A DNA stretch of 41,614 nt from contig JAQUIG010000022.1 of assembly GCA_028683435.1 (NCBI GenBank), positions 1 through 41,614 on the forward strand, written 5' to 3'. This stretch comes from Desulfuromonadaceae bacterium (GTDB taxonomy: Bacteria > Desulfobacterota > Desulfuromonadia > Geobacterales > Pseudopelobacteraceae). This document shows positions 1 to 8,317 of this stretch, one piece after another (the first letter of the stretch is position 1; the number at the start of each line of letters is the position of its first letter). The notes beneath the pieces were generated by a model. The model had not been told where the DNA came from, ran no database searches, and saw only the letters and a list, made by a program, of their open reading frames with translations. The position numbers and the translations under genes are program-made.

Positions 1-85
1 CAATCTCTGCTGTCAACAACTTTCTTTCCGGCAGAAACCTTTTTCTGAGAACCCCAAGAAACTTCCGCTCCAAAAGGGACTCGCT

Positions 86-114
86 TTCTATCATACATAA
101 TCCGATGATGTCAA
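86..114 (-). promoter_or_regulatory. possible promoter reading out of the left edge
   Basis: On the minus strand a perfect TTGACA lies at 109-114, with AT-rich sequence (TATGAT at 90-95, ATAGAA at 86-91) downstream, but neither -10 candidate combines good sequence with ideal spacing. A second TTGACA at 11-16 would have its -10 outside the window. Together they suggest tandem promoters for a leftward gene or RNA operon beyond the edge. This is weak, position-only evidence. Confidence 0.25.
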
Positions 115-136
115 AAGAAAAATAACCTTTGATAAG

Positions 137-165
137 AAAAAACATGGGTGTAGTTACTTAGACCC
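137..165 (-). terminator. candidate intrinsic terminator of pyk
   Basis: Read on the minus strand, GGGTCTA and TACACCC form a seven-position stem with one C-C mismatch around the loop AGTAAC, followed after two bases by a run of six T interrupted once (ATGTTTTTT). The stem includes the pyk stop codon. The position immediately after pyk and the T run favour a rho-independent terminator; the stem is short. Confidence 0.45.
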
Positions 166-1605
166 GTCAAAAACTTCGTAAAATCCGTGTGTTCCCAACT
201 TATGTACTTTCATAAGATTTGTTGAACCGCGTGTTTCGATGGGGATACCCATTGTAATTACCACTTGATCTCCGTTGCGAAAACCTGTTGCCAACATTTT
301 TTTTTCCACTTCTTGAATCTGCTGATCGGTATTTTCCATGATGCCAACTTCAGTACAGTACACTCCCCAGTAGATCGACAACCTGCGCCGGATCTCCGGC
401 GAGGCGGTGAACGCAATGATCTGGGTTAATGGCCGGAAGGCCGATATAAGAGCTGCAGTACTGCCGGATCGCGTAAACACAGCGATTGCCTTTGCTTTGA
501 GAGTTGCGGCAGTCCGGCAGGATGATTCAGCGACCGCCTGTGCCGTTGTTGTTACGGCATTAAAATGACTATCCACGCCAGGTAAATCGGCACGTTCCAC
601 ATCTTTAGCAATACGGACCATCGTCTTGACCGATTCTATCGGAAAATCGCCTGAAGCTGTTTCTGCCGAAAGCATGATGGCATCAGTGCCGTCTATAATA
701 GCATTTGCTACATCGGATGTCTCCGCCCTCGTCGGGCGTGGATTGCGGATCATTGAGTCCAGCATCTGTGTAGCTGTTATGACCGGTTTACCGGCCTTGT
801 TGCATGCCTGGATTATTTTTTTCTGATAGATCGGCACCTTTTCCGGTTCAATTTCGACACCGAGATCACCACGTGCCACCATGACGGCATCGGTCGCTTC
901 AAGGATTTTTTTGAAGTTGCGGAGCGCCTCCGGCTTTTCTATTTTGGCAACTACCGGAGTAGTTTTCCCCTTGGCAGTAATCAATCTTTTTATTTCTTTA
1001 ATATCCTCAGCTGTACGTACAAAAGATAACGCAATGAAATCAACTCCGGCTTCAAGAGCAAAATCGAGATCTATCAGGTCCTTTTCCGTAAGACAGGGGG
1101 CAGAAACGTTCACTCCCGGCAAATTGATCCCCTTATTGTTTTTGAGAAACCCTCCAGCTACAACCAGACATCGAACCCGTTCGCCGTCAAGTGCAATAAC
1201 TTTCAATTCAAGTAGTCCATCATCAAGCAGGATTCGAGAACCGGGACGCACGTCATGCGGCAAAGATTGATAAATTGTCGGGATTACACCATCGCTGCCA
1301 AGCACGTCGTCGGTGGTAATAACGACCTCCTCTCCTTTCGTCAGCAGCATACTGTCACCTGCCATCTTTCCGGTCCTGATTTTAGGCCCCTGAAGATCGC
1401 CTAGAATGCCAGCCTGACGACCCAGTTTATCAGACACATGCCTAATAACCCGAATCAGCTCCAGTTTCTGCGAATTTTTGCCATGAGAAAAATTCAGCCT
1501 GAATATGTCAACACCGGCCTGCATCAATTTCTGAATCATATCCGGTGATGAGCTTACCGGACCAATAGTAGCAACTATTTTGGTTTTACGGATTAATCCG
1601 GGCAC
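154..1605 (-). CDS. pyk: pyruvate kinase
   Basis: Cytosolic enzyme converting phosphoenolpyruvate and ADP to pyruvate and ATP, the last step of glycolysis. The N-terminal KTKIVATIGP strand, the FRLNFSHG segment, the GDLQGPKIR segment, the catalytic-lysine region VVAKIEKPEA, the metal/substrate motif MVARGDLGVE and the MLDSMIRNPRPTRAE signature are all present, and about 483 residues is normal for the family. The frame opens at an ATG at 1620 that overlaps the lpdA stop as ATGA, but AAAGGAG at 1611-1617 sits five bases before an in-frame GTG at 1605, and family proteins start close to that point, so GTG 1605 is preferred. It is the last gene of a probable odhB-lpdA-pyk unit, coupled to lpdA by this overlap. 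No allosteric or C-terminal PEP-utiliser extension is seen. Confidence 0.95.
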   Translation of the reverse strand: MPGLIRKTKIVATIGPVSSSPDMIQKLMQAGVDIFRLNFSHGKNSQKLELIRVIRHVSDKLGRQAGILGDLQGPKIRTGKMAGDSMLLTKGEEVVITTDDVLGSDGVIPTIYQSLPHDVRPGSRILLDDGLLELKVIALDGERVRCLVVAGGFLKNNKGINLPGVNVSAPCLTEKDLIDLDFALEAGVDFIALSFVRTAEDIKEIKRLITAKGKTTPVVAKIEKPEALRNFKKILEATDAVMVARGDLGVEIEPEKVPIYQKKIIQACNKAGKPVITATQMLDSMIRNPRPTRAETSDVANAIIDGTDAIMLSAETASGDFPIESVKTMVRIAKDVERADLPGVDSHFNAVTTTAQAVAESSCRTAATLKAKAIAVFTRSGSTAALISAFRPLTQIIAFTASPEIRRRLSIYWGVYCTEVGIMENTDQQIQEVEKKMLATGFRNGDQVVITMGIPIETRGSTNLMKVHKLGTHGFYEVFDGSK

Positions 1606-1616
1606 GATCACTCCTT

Positions 1617-3086
1617 TCATACATGTATCGATTCTTTATGTACATCCTGCGCCGCCTCTCTAATCGCCTCCGGCAGGGTTGGATGAGCATGACAGATAAG
1701 TGCGATATCCCTGGCCGTTCCACCGAAGCTCATGACCGTAGCCGCCTCGGATATCAGGTCAGACGCCCGTGGGCCAACGATGTGGACACCCAGTACCCGG
1801 TCGCTTTCCAAGTGTGCGAGAATCTTGACAAACCCTTCCGTTTCATCCATGCAGCGTGCGCGACCGAGTGCCGAAAAATTAAAGCGGCCGCTTTGATAAG
1901 GTACTCCATCAGCTTTAAGTTGTTCCTCAGTACACCCGACGCTGGAGGCTTCTGGCCAGGTGTAGACCGCTCCGGGGATGTACTCGTATTCAACTTTTGT
2001 CGTCATGCCCGCTATCCGCTCTACGCAGGCAACCCCTTCTTCAGAGGCCTTGTGAGCAAGCATGGGTCCGGGCACCAGATCGCCGATGGCATAAACTCCC
2101 GGCAGTGACGATTGATACGCATCATCTATGATAACTCTCCCCGATTCATCCAGTGCAACACCGATGGCCTCCAAGCCGAGACCTCCAGTCATTGGCCGTC
2201 GTCCGACCGCCACCAGCACTTTATCACAATCGACCTCTTCGGCGCCGGTACCGGAGTTGAACTGGACAATTGCCTTGGCGCCGATCCTTCGTACTCCTGT
2301 AATGCGCGTACCAAGCTTGAACTGAATCCCCTGTTTGCGTAGCGATCGATAAAGCGTATCCGCCGCCTGACGATCCATATTCGGCAGAATCTGCGGCAGC
2401 ATCTCCATCACCGTTACCTGGGCACCCAGTCGCCTCCAAACGGAACCAAGTTCAAGCCCGATATAGCCGCCACCAGCCACGACCAGATGTTCCGGGACCT
2501 GATCGAAAGAGAGTGCTTCGCGTGCCGCGACGACAAACTGGCCGTCAAAAGGAATACCGGGCAGAGCGGACGCTTCGCTGCCGGTCGCAAGAATCACCTT
2601 TGGAGCTAAAATGGTGACGACCGAGTGTGAGACAGGCTCAAGAAGGCTTTGCTGAGCACTTGGGACCGGCGGAGTAACTGTCACTGCGACCTCCACCTCA
2701 TGCTGACCGGCAGCATTGACACCCTTTAGAACGGCGGTGCCCTGGAGCCGTTCAATTGTGTTCTTCTTGAACAGATAGGCGATACCGTCGGTCAATTTCT
2801 TAACGACATCCTCCTTGCGTAGCATCATGGCATCCAGGTCGAGATGCGGAGGAGCTATCGCTATGCCGTGCAGAGCGAATTTGTCACGCGCAAGGGCAAA
2901 AAGCTCGCTGGAGTCGAGCAGCGCCTTGCTGGGGATGCACCCTTCGTTAAGGCAGACGCCGCCGAATGTGGCGCGCTTTTCAACGACAACGACCTTCAAC
3001 CCGAGCTGGGAAGCACGGATGGCGGCAACATAGCCGCCCGGCCCGGCACCGATAACGATAAGGTCGTATATGTGTGGCTCAGACAT
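1617..3086 (-). CDS. lpdA: dihydrolipoyl dehydrogenase (E3)
   Basis: FAD-dependent E3 component that reoxidises dihydrolipoyl groups of 2-oxo acid dehydrogenase complexes, passing electrons to NAD+. Visible motifs in order: FAD-binding GAGPGG at residues 13-18, the redox-active disulfide C45/C50 in GGVCLNEGCIPSK, the NAD-binding GGGYIGLE region, the second FAD motif ending AIGD, and the C-terminal catalytic HAHPTLPE. At 489 residues it is some 20 longer than usual; a Pro/Ser-rich insert around residues 137-157 accounts for this. AAGGAGGT lies seven bases before the ATG. It follows odhB by 75 bases and overlaps the start region of pyk, so it is most likely co-transcribed with the E2 gene and serves that complex. 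Confidence 0.95.
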   Translation of the reverse strand: MSEPHIYDLIVIGAGPGGYVAAIRASQLGLKVVVVEKRATFGGVCLNEGCIPSKALLDSSELFALARDKFALHGIAIAPPHLDLDAMMLRKEDVVKKLTDGIAYLFKKNTIERLQGTAVLKGVNAAGQHEVEVAVTVTPPVPSAQQSLLEPVSHSVVTILAPKVILATGSEASALPGIPFDGQFVVAAREALSFDQVPEHLVVAGGGYIGLELGSVWRRLGAQVTVMEMLPQILPNMDRQAADTLYRSLRKQGIQFKLGTRITGVRRIGAKAIVQFNSGTGAEEVDCDKVLVAVGRRPMTGGLGLEAIGVALDESGRVIIDDAYQSSLPGVYAIGDLVPGPMLAHKASEEGVACVERIAGMTTKVEYEYIPGAVYTWPEASSVGCTEEQLKADGVPYQSGRFNFSALGRARCMDETEGFVKILAHLESDRVLGVHIVGPRASDLISEAATVMSFGGTARDIALICHAHPTLPEAIREAAQDVHKESIHV

Positions 3087-3161
3087 TTTGTTAACCTCCT
3101 TAAAATAGGGGTAAGCGGCAAGAAAAAATCAGTTTTGACCCTGCTTCCCCATGTACTTTCC

Positions 3162-4463
3162 TCACCCTTCCAGCAGCAGTTCTTCCGGCTTTTCAATATA
3201 CTCTTTAACCTTTTTCAGAAATCCAACCGCCTCACGGCCATCGACGATACGGTGATCGTAGGAAAGCGCCAGATACATCATCGGCCGTATGACGATCTGT
3301 CCGTCACGCACAACCGCGCGGTCCTGAATGGCGTGCATCCCCAGTACTGCGCTCTGGGGAGGATTAAGAATCGGCGTGGAAAGCATCGAACCGTACACAC
3401 CACCGTTGCTGAGTGTGAAGGTGCCACCCTCCAGATCCGAGATAGCAAGGCTATTGTTTTTTATCTTCTCGGTGAAAGCGATAATAGCCTGATCAATCTC
3501 GTACAACTTGAGTTGATCTGCAGCCCGTATGATCGGCACTACCAACCCCTTGTCGCCGCCAATGGCAACGCCGATGTCATAAAAATGGTGATATACGATA
3601 TCATCACCATCGATACTGGCATTGACCAGTGGAAACTCTTTGAGAGCCTCTATACACGCCTTGACAAAAAAAGGCATATAGCCAAGGGCGATCCCGTGAC
3701 GCTGCAGAAAATGCTCACGATAGGTGCTCCGAAGCGCCTTGACATTAGACAGGTCGGCCTCGTTGAACGTCGTAAGCATGGCGGTCTGCTGGCGGGCTGC
3801 CACCAGACGCTCGGCAATCCGCTTGCGGAGAGGCGACATCGGGCGGCGTTCCTCACGGCCGGATGAATAAAGCGGTGATTCTTCCGTGCGTACAGAAAAC
3901 GGCTTTACACCTTCAGCGGCAAATGGTGGAGCAGATGGCTGAGAGGTGCCCGGCTGAACCGCTAAAGAGGCGACGCCTTGCTGATCAGGAACAGCCGCAG
4001 TCGCCTCAACAACAGTGGCAGGCTTGGAGACAGGAGGCATTTTAGACCTCATTTCGATACGGGCGAAGAGATCATCCTGCGTGGCACGCCCCCCCTTGCC
4101 GCTTCCAGTCAGCTCGTCCGGAGAAATATTTTGTTCCCGCATCTCACGCCGCAAGGAGGGTGACGATGCCGGTGCAGCGAGTTTCTCCGTTAGAGGTGTC
4201 ACAGGGGTGGTGACAGGCGTTTCCGCCAAGGGTGTGGACTCTTCCATGGTGCCTATTGTCGTTCCTACGGTTACCGTTGTACCCTCAGTTACCACTATCG
4301 TGAGGACTCCGGCTGCGTCGGCATTAAGATCAAGTGTAATTTTGTCGGTTTCAATTTCACAGAGCGGCTCATCACGTTTAACAACATCACCACTTTTTTT
4401 GAACCACTTGGCCAGCAGGGCTTCACGCACCGACTCACCGACTTCAGGTATTTTTATTTCCAC
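3162..4463 (-). CDS. odhB: 2-oxoglutarate dehydrogenase E2, dihydrolipoyl succinyltransferase
   Basis: E2 core of a 2-oxo acid dehydrogenase complex, transferring the acyl group from E1 to CoA. One N-terminal lipoyl domain (residues 1-75) carries the lipoyl lysine K41 in the ETDK motif; a Pro/Thr-rich linker leads to an E3/E1-binding domain near residues 100-137, a second linker, and the catalytic domain ending with HRIVDG at 404-409. The N-terminus (EIKIPEVGESV) and single lipoyl domain fit the succinyltransferase (SucB/OdhB) type better than pyruvate E2. The start is GTG at 4463 with GGAGAG six bases upstream. The E3 gene lpdA follows, but no E1 gene precedes it: the upstream neighbour is nifS behind a terminator. 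Confidence 0.92.
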   Translation of the reverse strand: MEIKIPEVGESVREALLAKWFKKSGDVVKRDEPLCEIETDKITLDLNADAAGVLTIVVTEGTTVTVGTTIGTMEESTPLAETPVTTPVTPLTEKLAAPASSPSLRREMREQNISPDELTGSGKGGRATQDDLFARIEMRSKMPPVSKPATVVEATAAVPDQQGVASLAVQPGTSQPSAPPFAAEGVKPFSVRTEESPLYSSGREERRPMSPLRKRIAERLVAARQQTAMLTTFNEADLSNVKALRSTYREHFLQRHGIALGYMPFFVKACIEALKEFPLVNASIDGDDIVYHHFYDIGVAIGGDKGLVVPIIRAADQLKLYEIDQAIIAFTEKIKNNSLAISDLEGGTFTLSNGGVYGSMLSTPILNPPQSAVLGMHAIQDRAVVRDGQIVIRPMMYLALSYDHRIVDGREAVGFLKKVKEYIEKPEELLLEG

Positions 4464-4549
4464 GGGTTACTCTCCATTTTGGATTTAGATACGCTGGTTA
4501 TGCCGGATAAACTCCATGTATTCTACCTCATTTCAATCGTTTCTCCAGT

Positions 4550-4580
4550 AAAAACAAAGGGCGACCAAACATGGCCGCCC
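4550..4580 (-). terminator. intrinsic terminator of nifU-nifS
   Basis: On the minus strand GGGCGGCC and GGTCGCCC form an eight-base stem (one G-U pair in RNA) around the loop ATGTTT, followed immediately by TTTGTTTTT. It begins about 28 bases after the nifS stop and separates the nifUS unit from odhB. This is a textbook rho-independent layout. Confidence 0.8.
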
Positions 4581-4608
4581 CGGGTTAGTTGCACAATCAA
4601 TCAAGCAA

Positions 4609-5784
4609 CTATTTCTCACCTTTCAGAAATTCCCGACCAAAGGGCGACATCTGCCGCAGACGGGCGATGATCGGCGGCATCTCGCGGATAACGGTATCGA
4701 TCTCTGCATCGGTAGTATAGCGCGAAAGTGAGAAGCGGATCGACCCATGAGCACAGGTGAAAGGGACCCCCATGGCGCGCAGGACGTGGGAAGGTTCCAG
4801 CGACCCCGAGGTGCAGGCGCTTCCTGATGAAGCACAGATGCCCAGTTCTGACAGCAGCAGCAAAATGGCCTCACCTTCGACAAATTCAAAGGCGATAGAA
4901 GTTGTATTAGGCAGTAGTTCGGCACCGCCGCCATTGATGCGGGCATGAGGAATTGCCGCCATCAGAGATTCCTGCAGGCGGTCACGCATAGCTTTGACAA
5001 CCGTATTTTCGACTTCCATATACTGCCCGGCAAGTTGGCAGGCTTTCCCCAGGGCGATGATGGCTGCGGCATTCTCAGTACCGGCCCGGCGACTCTTTTC
5101 CTGATGCCCCCCCACCATAAAAGGCCGAAATGGAGTACCACGTCTCAAATAAAGCGCACCGATCCCCTTGGGCGCGTGCAGTTTATGTCCGGAAAGCGAG
5201 AGCATATCGATACTCGAAGCGGCCATATTGATAGGTATTTTACCGATGGCTTGTACGGCATCACTGTGAAAAAGAGCACCTTTTGACTTTGTAATGGCGG
5301 CCGCTTCTTCAACCGGGAAGATAACACCGGTCTCGTTGTTGGCCCACATCAGCGATACGATCGCGGTATCAGTGTCAACTGCCGCCTTCAATTCTTCCAT
5401 ATCGAGGCGGCCGGCACCATCGACGCCGATCTCCGTGACACGATACCCTTTCTGGGTCAGGTTACGACATTGAGTCAGAACGGCCGGGTGTTCAACACGA
5501 GATGTTATGATGTGCCGACGCTCGGGGAAGACCTCAAGCGCCGAACGGATTGCGGCATTGTCACTCTCGGTGCCGCAGGCGGTGAAAATAATCTCTTCGG
5601 GTTCCGCCCCCAAAAGCTCTGCCACGCGGACACGGGCTTCGGTGACCTTGCTCTGCACCTGACCACCGAAAAAATGCATCGAACTGGGGTTGCCATACAG
5701 TTCGCAAAAATAGGGGCGCATCTCTTCGAATACATCCTCATCCACCTTAGTCGTGGCGTTGTTGTCAAGATAGATCTCTTTCAT
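4609..5784 (-). CDS. nifS: cysteine desulfurase, NifS/IscS type
   Basis: PLP enzyme that takes sulfur from cysteine, forming a persulfide for Fe-S cluster assembly on NifU. The PLP lysine is K201 in SGHKLHAPKG, the mobile active-site cysteine is C324 in SSGSACTSGSLEP, and the N-terminal YLDNNATT and central HSDAVQA motifs are present. These positions and the short active-site loop mark class I desulfurases (NifS/IscS). At 391 residues it is full length. Its ATG overlaps the nifU stop as ATGA, so the two are translationally coupled. No nitrogenase gene is in the window, so the pair may serve general Fe-S assembly, including the many Fe-S proteins encoded here; whether it is nif-specific cannot be decided from the sequence. 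Confidence 0.94.
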   Translation of the reverse strand: MKEIYLDNNATTKVDEDVFEEMRPYFCELYGNPSSMHFFGGQVQSKVTEARVRVAELLGAEPEEIIFTACGTESDNAAIRSALEVFPERRHIITSRVEHPAVLTQCRNLTQKGYRVTEIGVDGAGRLDMEELKAAVDTDTAIVSLMWANNETGVIFPVEEAAAITKSKGALFHSDAVQAIGKIPINMAASSIDMLSLSGHKLHAPKGIGALYLRRGTPFRPFMVGGHQEKSRRAGTENAAAIIALGKACQLAGQYMEVENTVVKAMRDRLQESLMAAIPHARINGGGAELLPNTTSIAFEFVEGEAILLLLSELGICASSGSACTSGSLEPSHVLRAMGVPFTCAHGSIRFSLSRYTTDAEIDTVIREMPPIIARLRQMSPFGREFLKGEK

Positions 5785-6653
5785 CGTGAAACCTCCTCTA
5801 CGACAATATCCTCAGCCACAAGCTCGCGCAGCTTGACCTGAACCATGCGCGCGGTGTTGCCGGATGAGGCGCAGCCGGCGCAGGCCTTGCGAAAGGCCAC
5901 CTGCACGTTTGGGCCATCAATATCTATCAGCTCCAGATCGCCGCCATCAGCCCAGAGCAGCGGCCGGATGTCGCGTTCCAATACTTCTTGAATCAGCTGC
6001 ATCTTCTTCATATTGGAGAGTTTTTCAGGTCGCTTGCGCGGTTGGGAAGCCGGATCACCAAGCACTTCGGCAATCAGTTCCTTAATCTTGGGAAGGCAGC
6101 CGCCACAGGCGCCGCCAGCCTTGGTAAAATGCGTCACCTGCTCAACAGTCGTCAGGCGGTTGGTCTCAATGACCTTCTTGAGAAAGGTATCGGTGATGCC
6201 GAAACATTTGCAGACGATCTCCCCCTCATAATCCGGATAGGCGTGTCCCTGATCGTGCTCACTGTCGTGCTGGGGAATATCCATGCCGCGATACTTGAAA
6301 ATCGCCACTTCCAGCGCTTCCTGCCCCATGACCGAACAGTGCATCTTTTCTTCCGGCAACCCCCCCAGAAAATCGGCAATATCCTTATTGCTGACGGCCA
6401 AAGCTTCATCGAGAGTTTTTCCTTTAACTATCTCGGTCAGGGCGGAGGAAGAAGCGATGGCACTGGCGCAGCCGAAAGTTTGAAACTTGGCATCGACAAT
6501 TTTATCCTTATTCTCATCGAGCTTGAGATACAGTTTGAGAGCGTCGCCGCAGGCCAGACTGCCGACCTCACCAATGGCATCGGCATCAGCTATATCCCCG
6601 ACATTACGGGGGTTCAAGAAATGATCTTTAACGGTTGGCGTGTAATCCCACAT
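5781..6653 (-). CDS. nifU: Fe-S cluster assembly scaffold NifU (three-domain)
   Basis: Scaffold on which [2Fe-2S] and [4Fe-4S] clusters are built. The full three-domain NifU layout is visible: an IscU-like domain with C35, C62 and C106 as cluster ligands; a central BFD-like [2Fe-2S] domain with C148, C150, C183 and C186; and a C-terminal NifU domain with the C258-A-G-C261 motif. At 290 residues it matches classical NifU rather than stand-alone IscU. AGGAGGAG lies eight bases before the ATG. It is the first gene of nifU-nifS; the 71 bases upstream, up to the inverted repeat behind the mutase gene, must hold the promoter, but I could not identify a convincing -35/-10 pair or regulator site. Confidence 0.95.
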   Translation of the reverse strand: MWDYTPTVKDHFLNPRNVGDIADADAIGEVGSLACGDALKLYLKLDENKDKIVDAKFQTFGCASAIASSSALTEIVKGKTLDEALAVSNKDIADFLGGLPEEKMHCSVMGQEALEVAIFKYRGMDIPQHDSEHDQGHAYPDYEGEIVCKCFGITDTFLKKVIETNRLTTVEQVTHFTKAGGACGGCLPKIKELIAEVLGDPASQPRKRPEKLSNMKKMQLIQEVLERDIRPLLWADGGDLELIDIDGPNVQVAFRKACAGCASSGNTARMVQVKLRELVAEDIVVEEVSR

Positions 6654-6724
6654 GAATGTAACTCCTCCTGAAAATGTTTGTCTTATTCTCGTTTAGCCCT
6701 GATAAACAGGATAAGTGCGTTAAC

Positions 6725-6762
6725 GAAGTTGTTTGCTGCTTGAAAAAGCAGCAAACAACTTC
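6725..6762. repeat. perfect 17-bp inverted repeat at the 3' end of the mutase gene
   Basis: Arms at 6725-6741 and 6746-6762 are exact reverse complements around a GAAA loop (plus strand). The structure touches the first base of the mutase stop codon. On neither strand is it followed by a T run, so it is a strong hairpin but not a canonical rho-independent terminator; it could protect the mRNA 3' end or block read-through into nifU. Confidence 0.85.
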
Positions 6763-8183
6763 TAACTTGCTAATATAAACTTTCGGCCGGCGGCCATTAC
6801 CTCTGCAAGACGTGCATCGTTACGTGCCTCGCCATACAACCGCACTACCGGTTCAGTCCCCGATTTACGGAACAGCATCCAGCTGCCGTCATCTAACAGC
6901 AACTTTGTCCCGTCGATTCTGATGATTTCCTTAATCTTCGAACCGGCGAATTCGGCGGGGACAGCTTTGATCTTGCTGCTGTAGGCAATCTCCAGCTCCG
7001 GCGACAATTTCAGGTTGTCGCGGCGGGTAACAAAACGTCCCACCTCGCCATATAACCGTTCCAGCAGCTCCCGGACACCCTTCCCTTCACGGGCCACCAT
7101 TTCAGCCACGAGGAAACAGGCCAAAATGCCATCCTTCTCCGGGACGTGCCCTTTGATCGTCAGGCCGGCGCTCTCTTCACCGCCGATGACCAGTTTGTCC
7201 TGGCTGATCAGTTCACCTATATACTTGAAGCCGACCGGCGTCTCATACACCGGCACACCATGTTTCTTCGCGACGGCATCGATCAGGTGAGACGTCGCGA
7301 CAGAGCGTGCCACACCACCTTCAAGCTTGCGCACCCGGATCAGGTAATCCAGCAGCAGCGCGATGATATAGTTCGGTTCGATGTAGCTACCGTCGGCATC
7401 GAGTATCCCAAAACGGTCGGCATCGCCATCAGTAGCAAGGCCGAGCTTGATATCGGGATCATTCTTTACCAGGGAAATGAAATCGGGGATGTGCGCCTCG
7501 GACGGCTCAGGCGGCTGTCCGCCAAAGTAGGGGTCGAGATGATCATTAATGATCGCATACGGGATGCCGCGCTGGCGGAACGGGGCGTCCAGATACCCCC
7601 GCGAAGTTCCGTACATCGGGTTGAGCGCCACTTTCCCCACCCTGCCGATGACATCAAAATCCACCTTTTGTTCCAGTGATCTCAAATAGATGTCGTGAGG
7701 ATTGATGTTTTCCACCAGCCCCTGTTCGGCGGCATCCACAAGGGACAGCTCACTGTAACAGTCGGTTCCTATTGTCGCATTGGCGCGACGCTCGATCTCA
7801 CCAGTTGTTTCCGGCAGCGCCGGGCCTCCCCATGATGGCGAAAATTTGACACCGTTGTATTCCGGGGGATTATGGCTGGCGGTAAAATTGATGGCGCCGG
7901 CGGCACCGCGGCGCAATATTTCGTACGCTATAACCGGCGTGGGAGTATCCCGCTCACAAATATACGCCTTGATTCCGGCACCGGCCAGGACACGGGCGGA
8001 TGCCTCTACAAAACGTTGCCCCATGAACCTGGTATCGCAGGCAACGACGACGCCTTTTTCCTGCTCTCCGGAGGCTTTAATGGTATCGGCTATGGCCTGA
8101 ACAACGACCTTCACGTTAGCAAAAGTGAAATCCTCACAGAGGATTCCGCGCCAGCCGGATGTTCCAAAGGTGATTTTAGTCAT
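6762..8183 (-). CDS. phosphoglucomutase/phosphomannomutase family protein
   Basis: Alpha-D-phosphohexomutase that interconverts hexose 1- and 6-phosphates through a phosphoserine enzyme. All four family motifs are present: the phosphoserine loop TASHNP with S103, the Mg2+-binding DGDADR at 252-257, the sugar-specificity loop GGEESAG at 334-340, and the phosphate-binding SGTEP at 441-445. The GGEESAG loop points to glucose/mannose phosphates rather than glucosamine phosphate, but the exact substrate cannot be fixed. At 473 residues it is of normal length. GGGGGG lies close before the ATG and a good sigma-70 promoter lies upstream at 8225-8253, so it is probably its own transcription unit. Likely roles are glycogen or exopolysaccharide metabolism. 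Confidence 0.92.
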   Translation of the reverse strand: MTKITFGTSGWRGILCEDFTFANVKVVVQAIADTIKASGEQEKGVVVACDTRFMGQRFVEASARVLAGAGIKAYICERDTPTPVIAYEILRRGAAGAINFTASHNPPEYNGVKFSPSWGGPALPETTGEIERRANATIGTDCYSELSLVDAAEQGLVENINPHDIYLRSLEQKVDFDVIGRVGKVALNPMYGTSRGYLDAPFRQRGIPYAIINDHLDPYFGGQPPEPSEAHIPDFISLVKNDPDIKLGLATDGDADRFGILDADGSYIEPNYIIALLLDYLIRVRKLEGGVARSVATSHLIDAVAKKHGVPVYETPVGFKYIGELISQDKLVIGGEESAGLTIKGHVPEKDGILACFLVAEMVAREGKGVRELLERLYGEVGRFVTRRDNLKLSPELEIAYSSKIKAVPAEFAGSKIKEIIRIDGTKLLLDDGSWMLFRKSGTEPVVRLYGEARNDARLAEVMAAGRKFILAS

Positions 8184-8224
8184 TTGTACCCCCCAGACAG
8201 CAATAGGACATCTTTAGTCGTGTT

Positions 8225-8253
8225 AGAATAGTACACCTGTGACCGCTCGTCAA
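8225..8253 (-). promoter_or_regulatory. sigma-70 promoter of the mutase gene
   Basis: Minus strand TTGACG at 8248-8253, exactly 17 bases of spacer, then TATTCT at 8225-8230. It lies about 42 bases before the mutase ATG, leaving a short leader with the ribosome-binding site. Confidence 0.6.
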
Positions 8254-8317
8254 GACAAAGAGAATGCCAGCCGTTTTTTTCACTTTACCGCTGAATATGG
8301 TGTTGAACCTTCCCGAT

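Noticed and set aside
2844-3866. Plus-strand 340-residue open frame over lpdA and odhB
   Set aside because: It is antisense to two well-supported genes, spans their boundary, and shows no recognisable domain.
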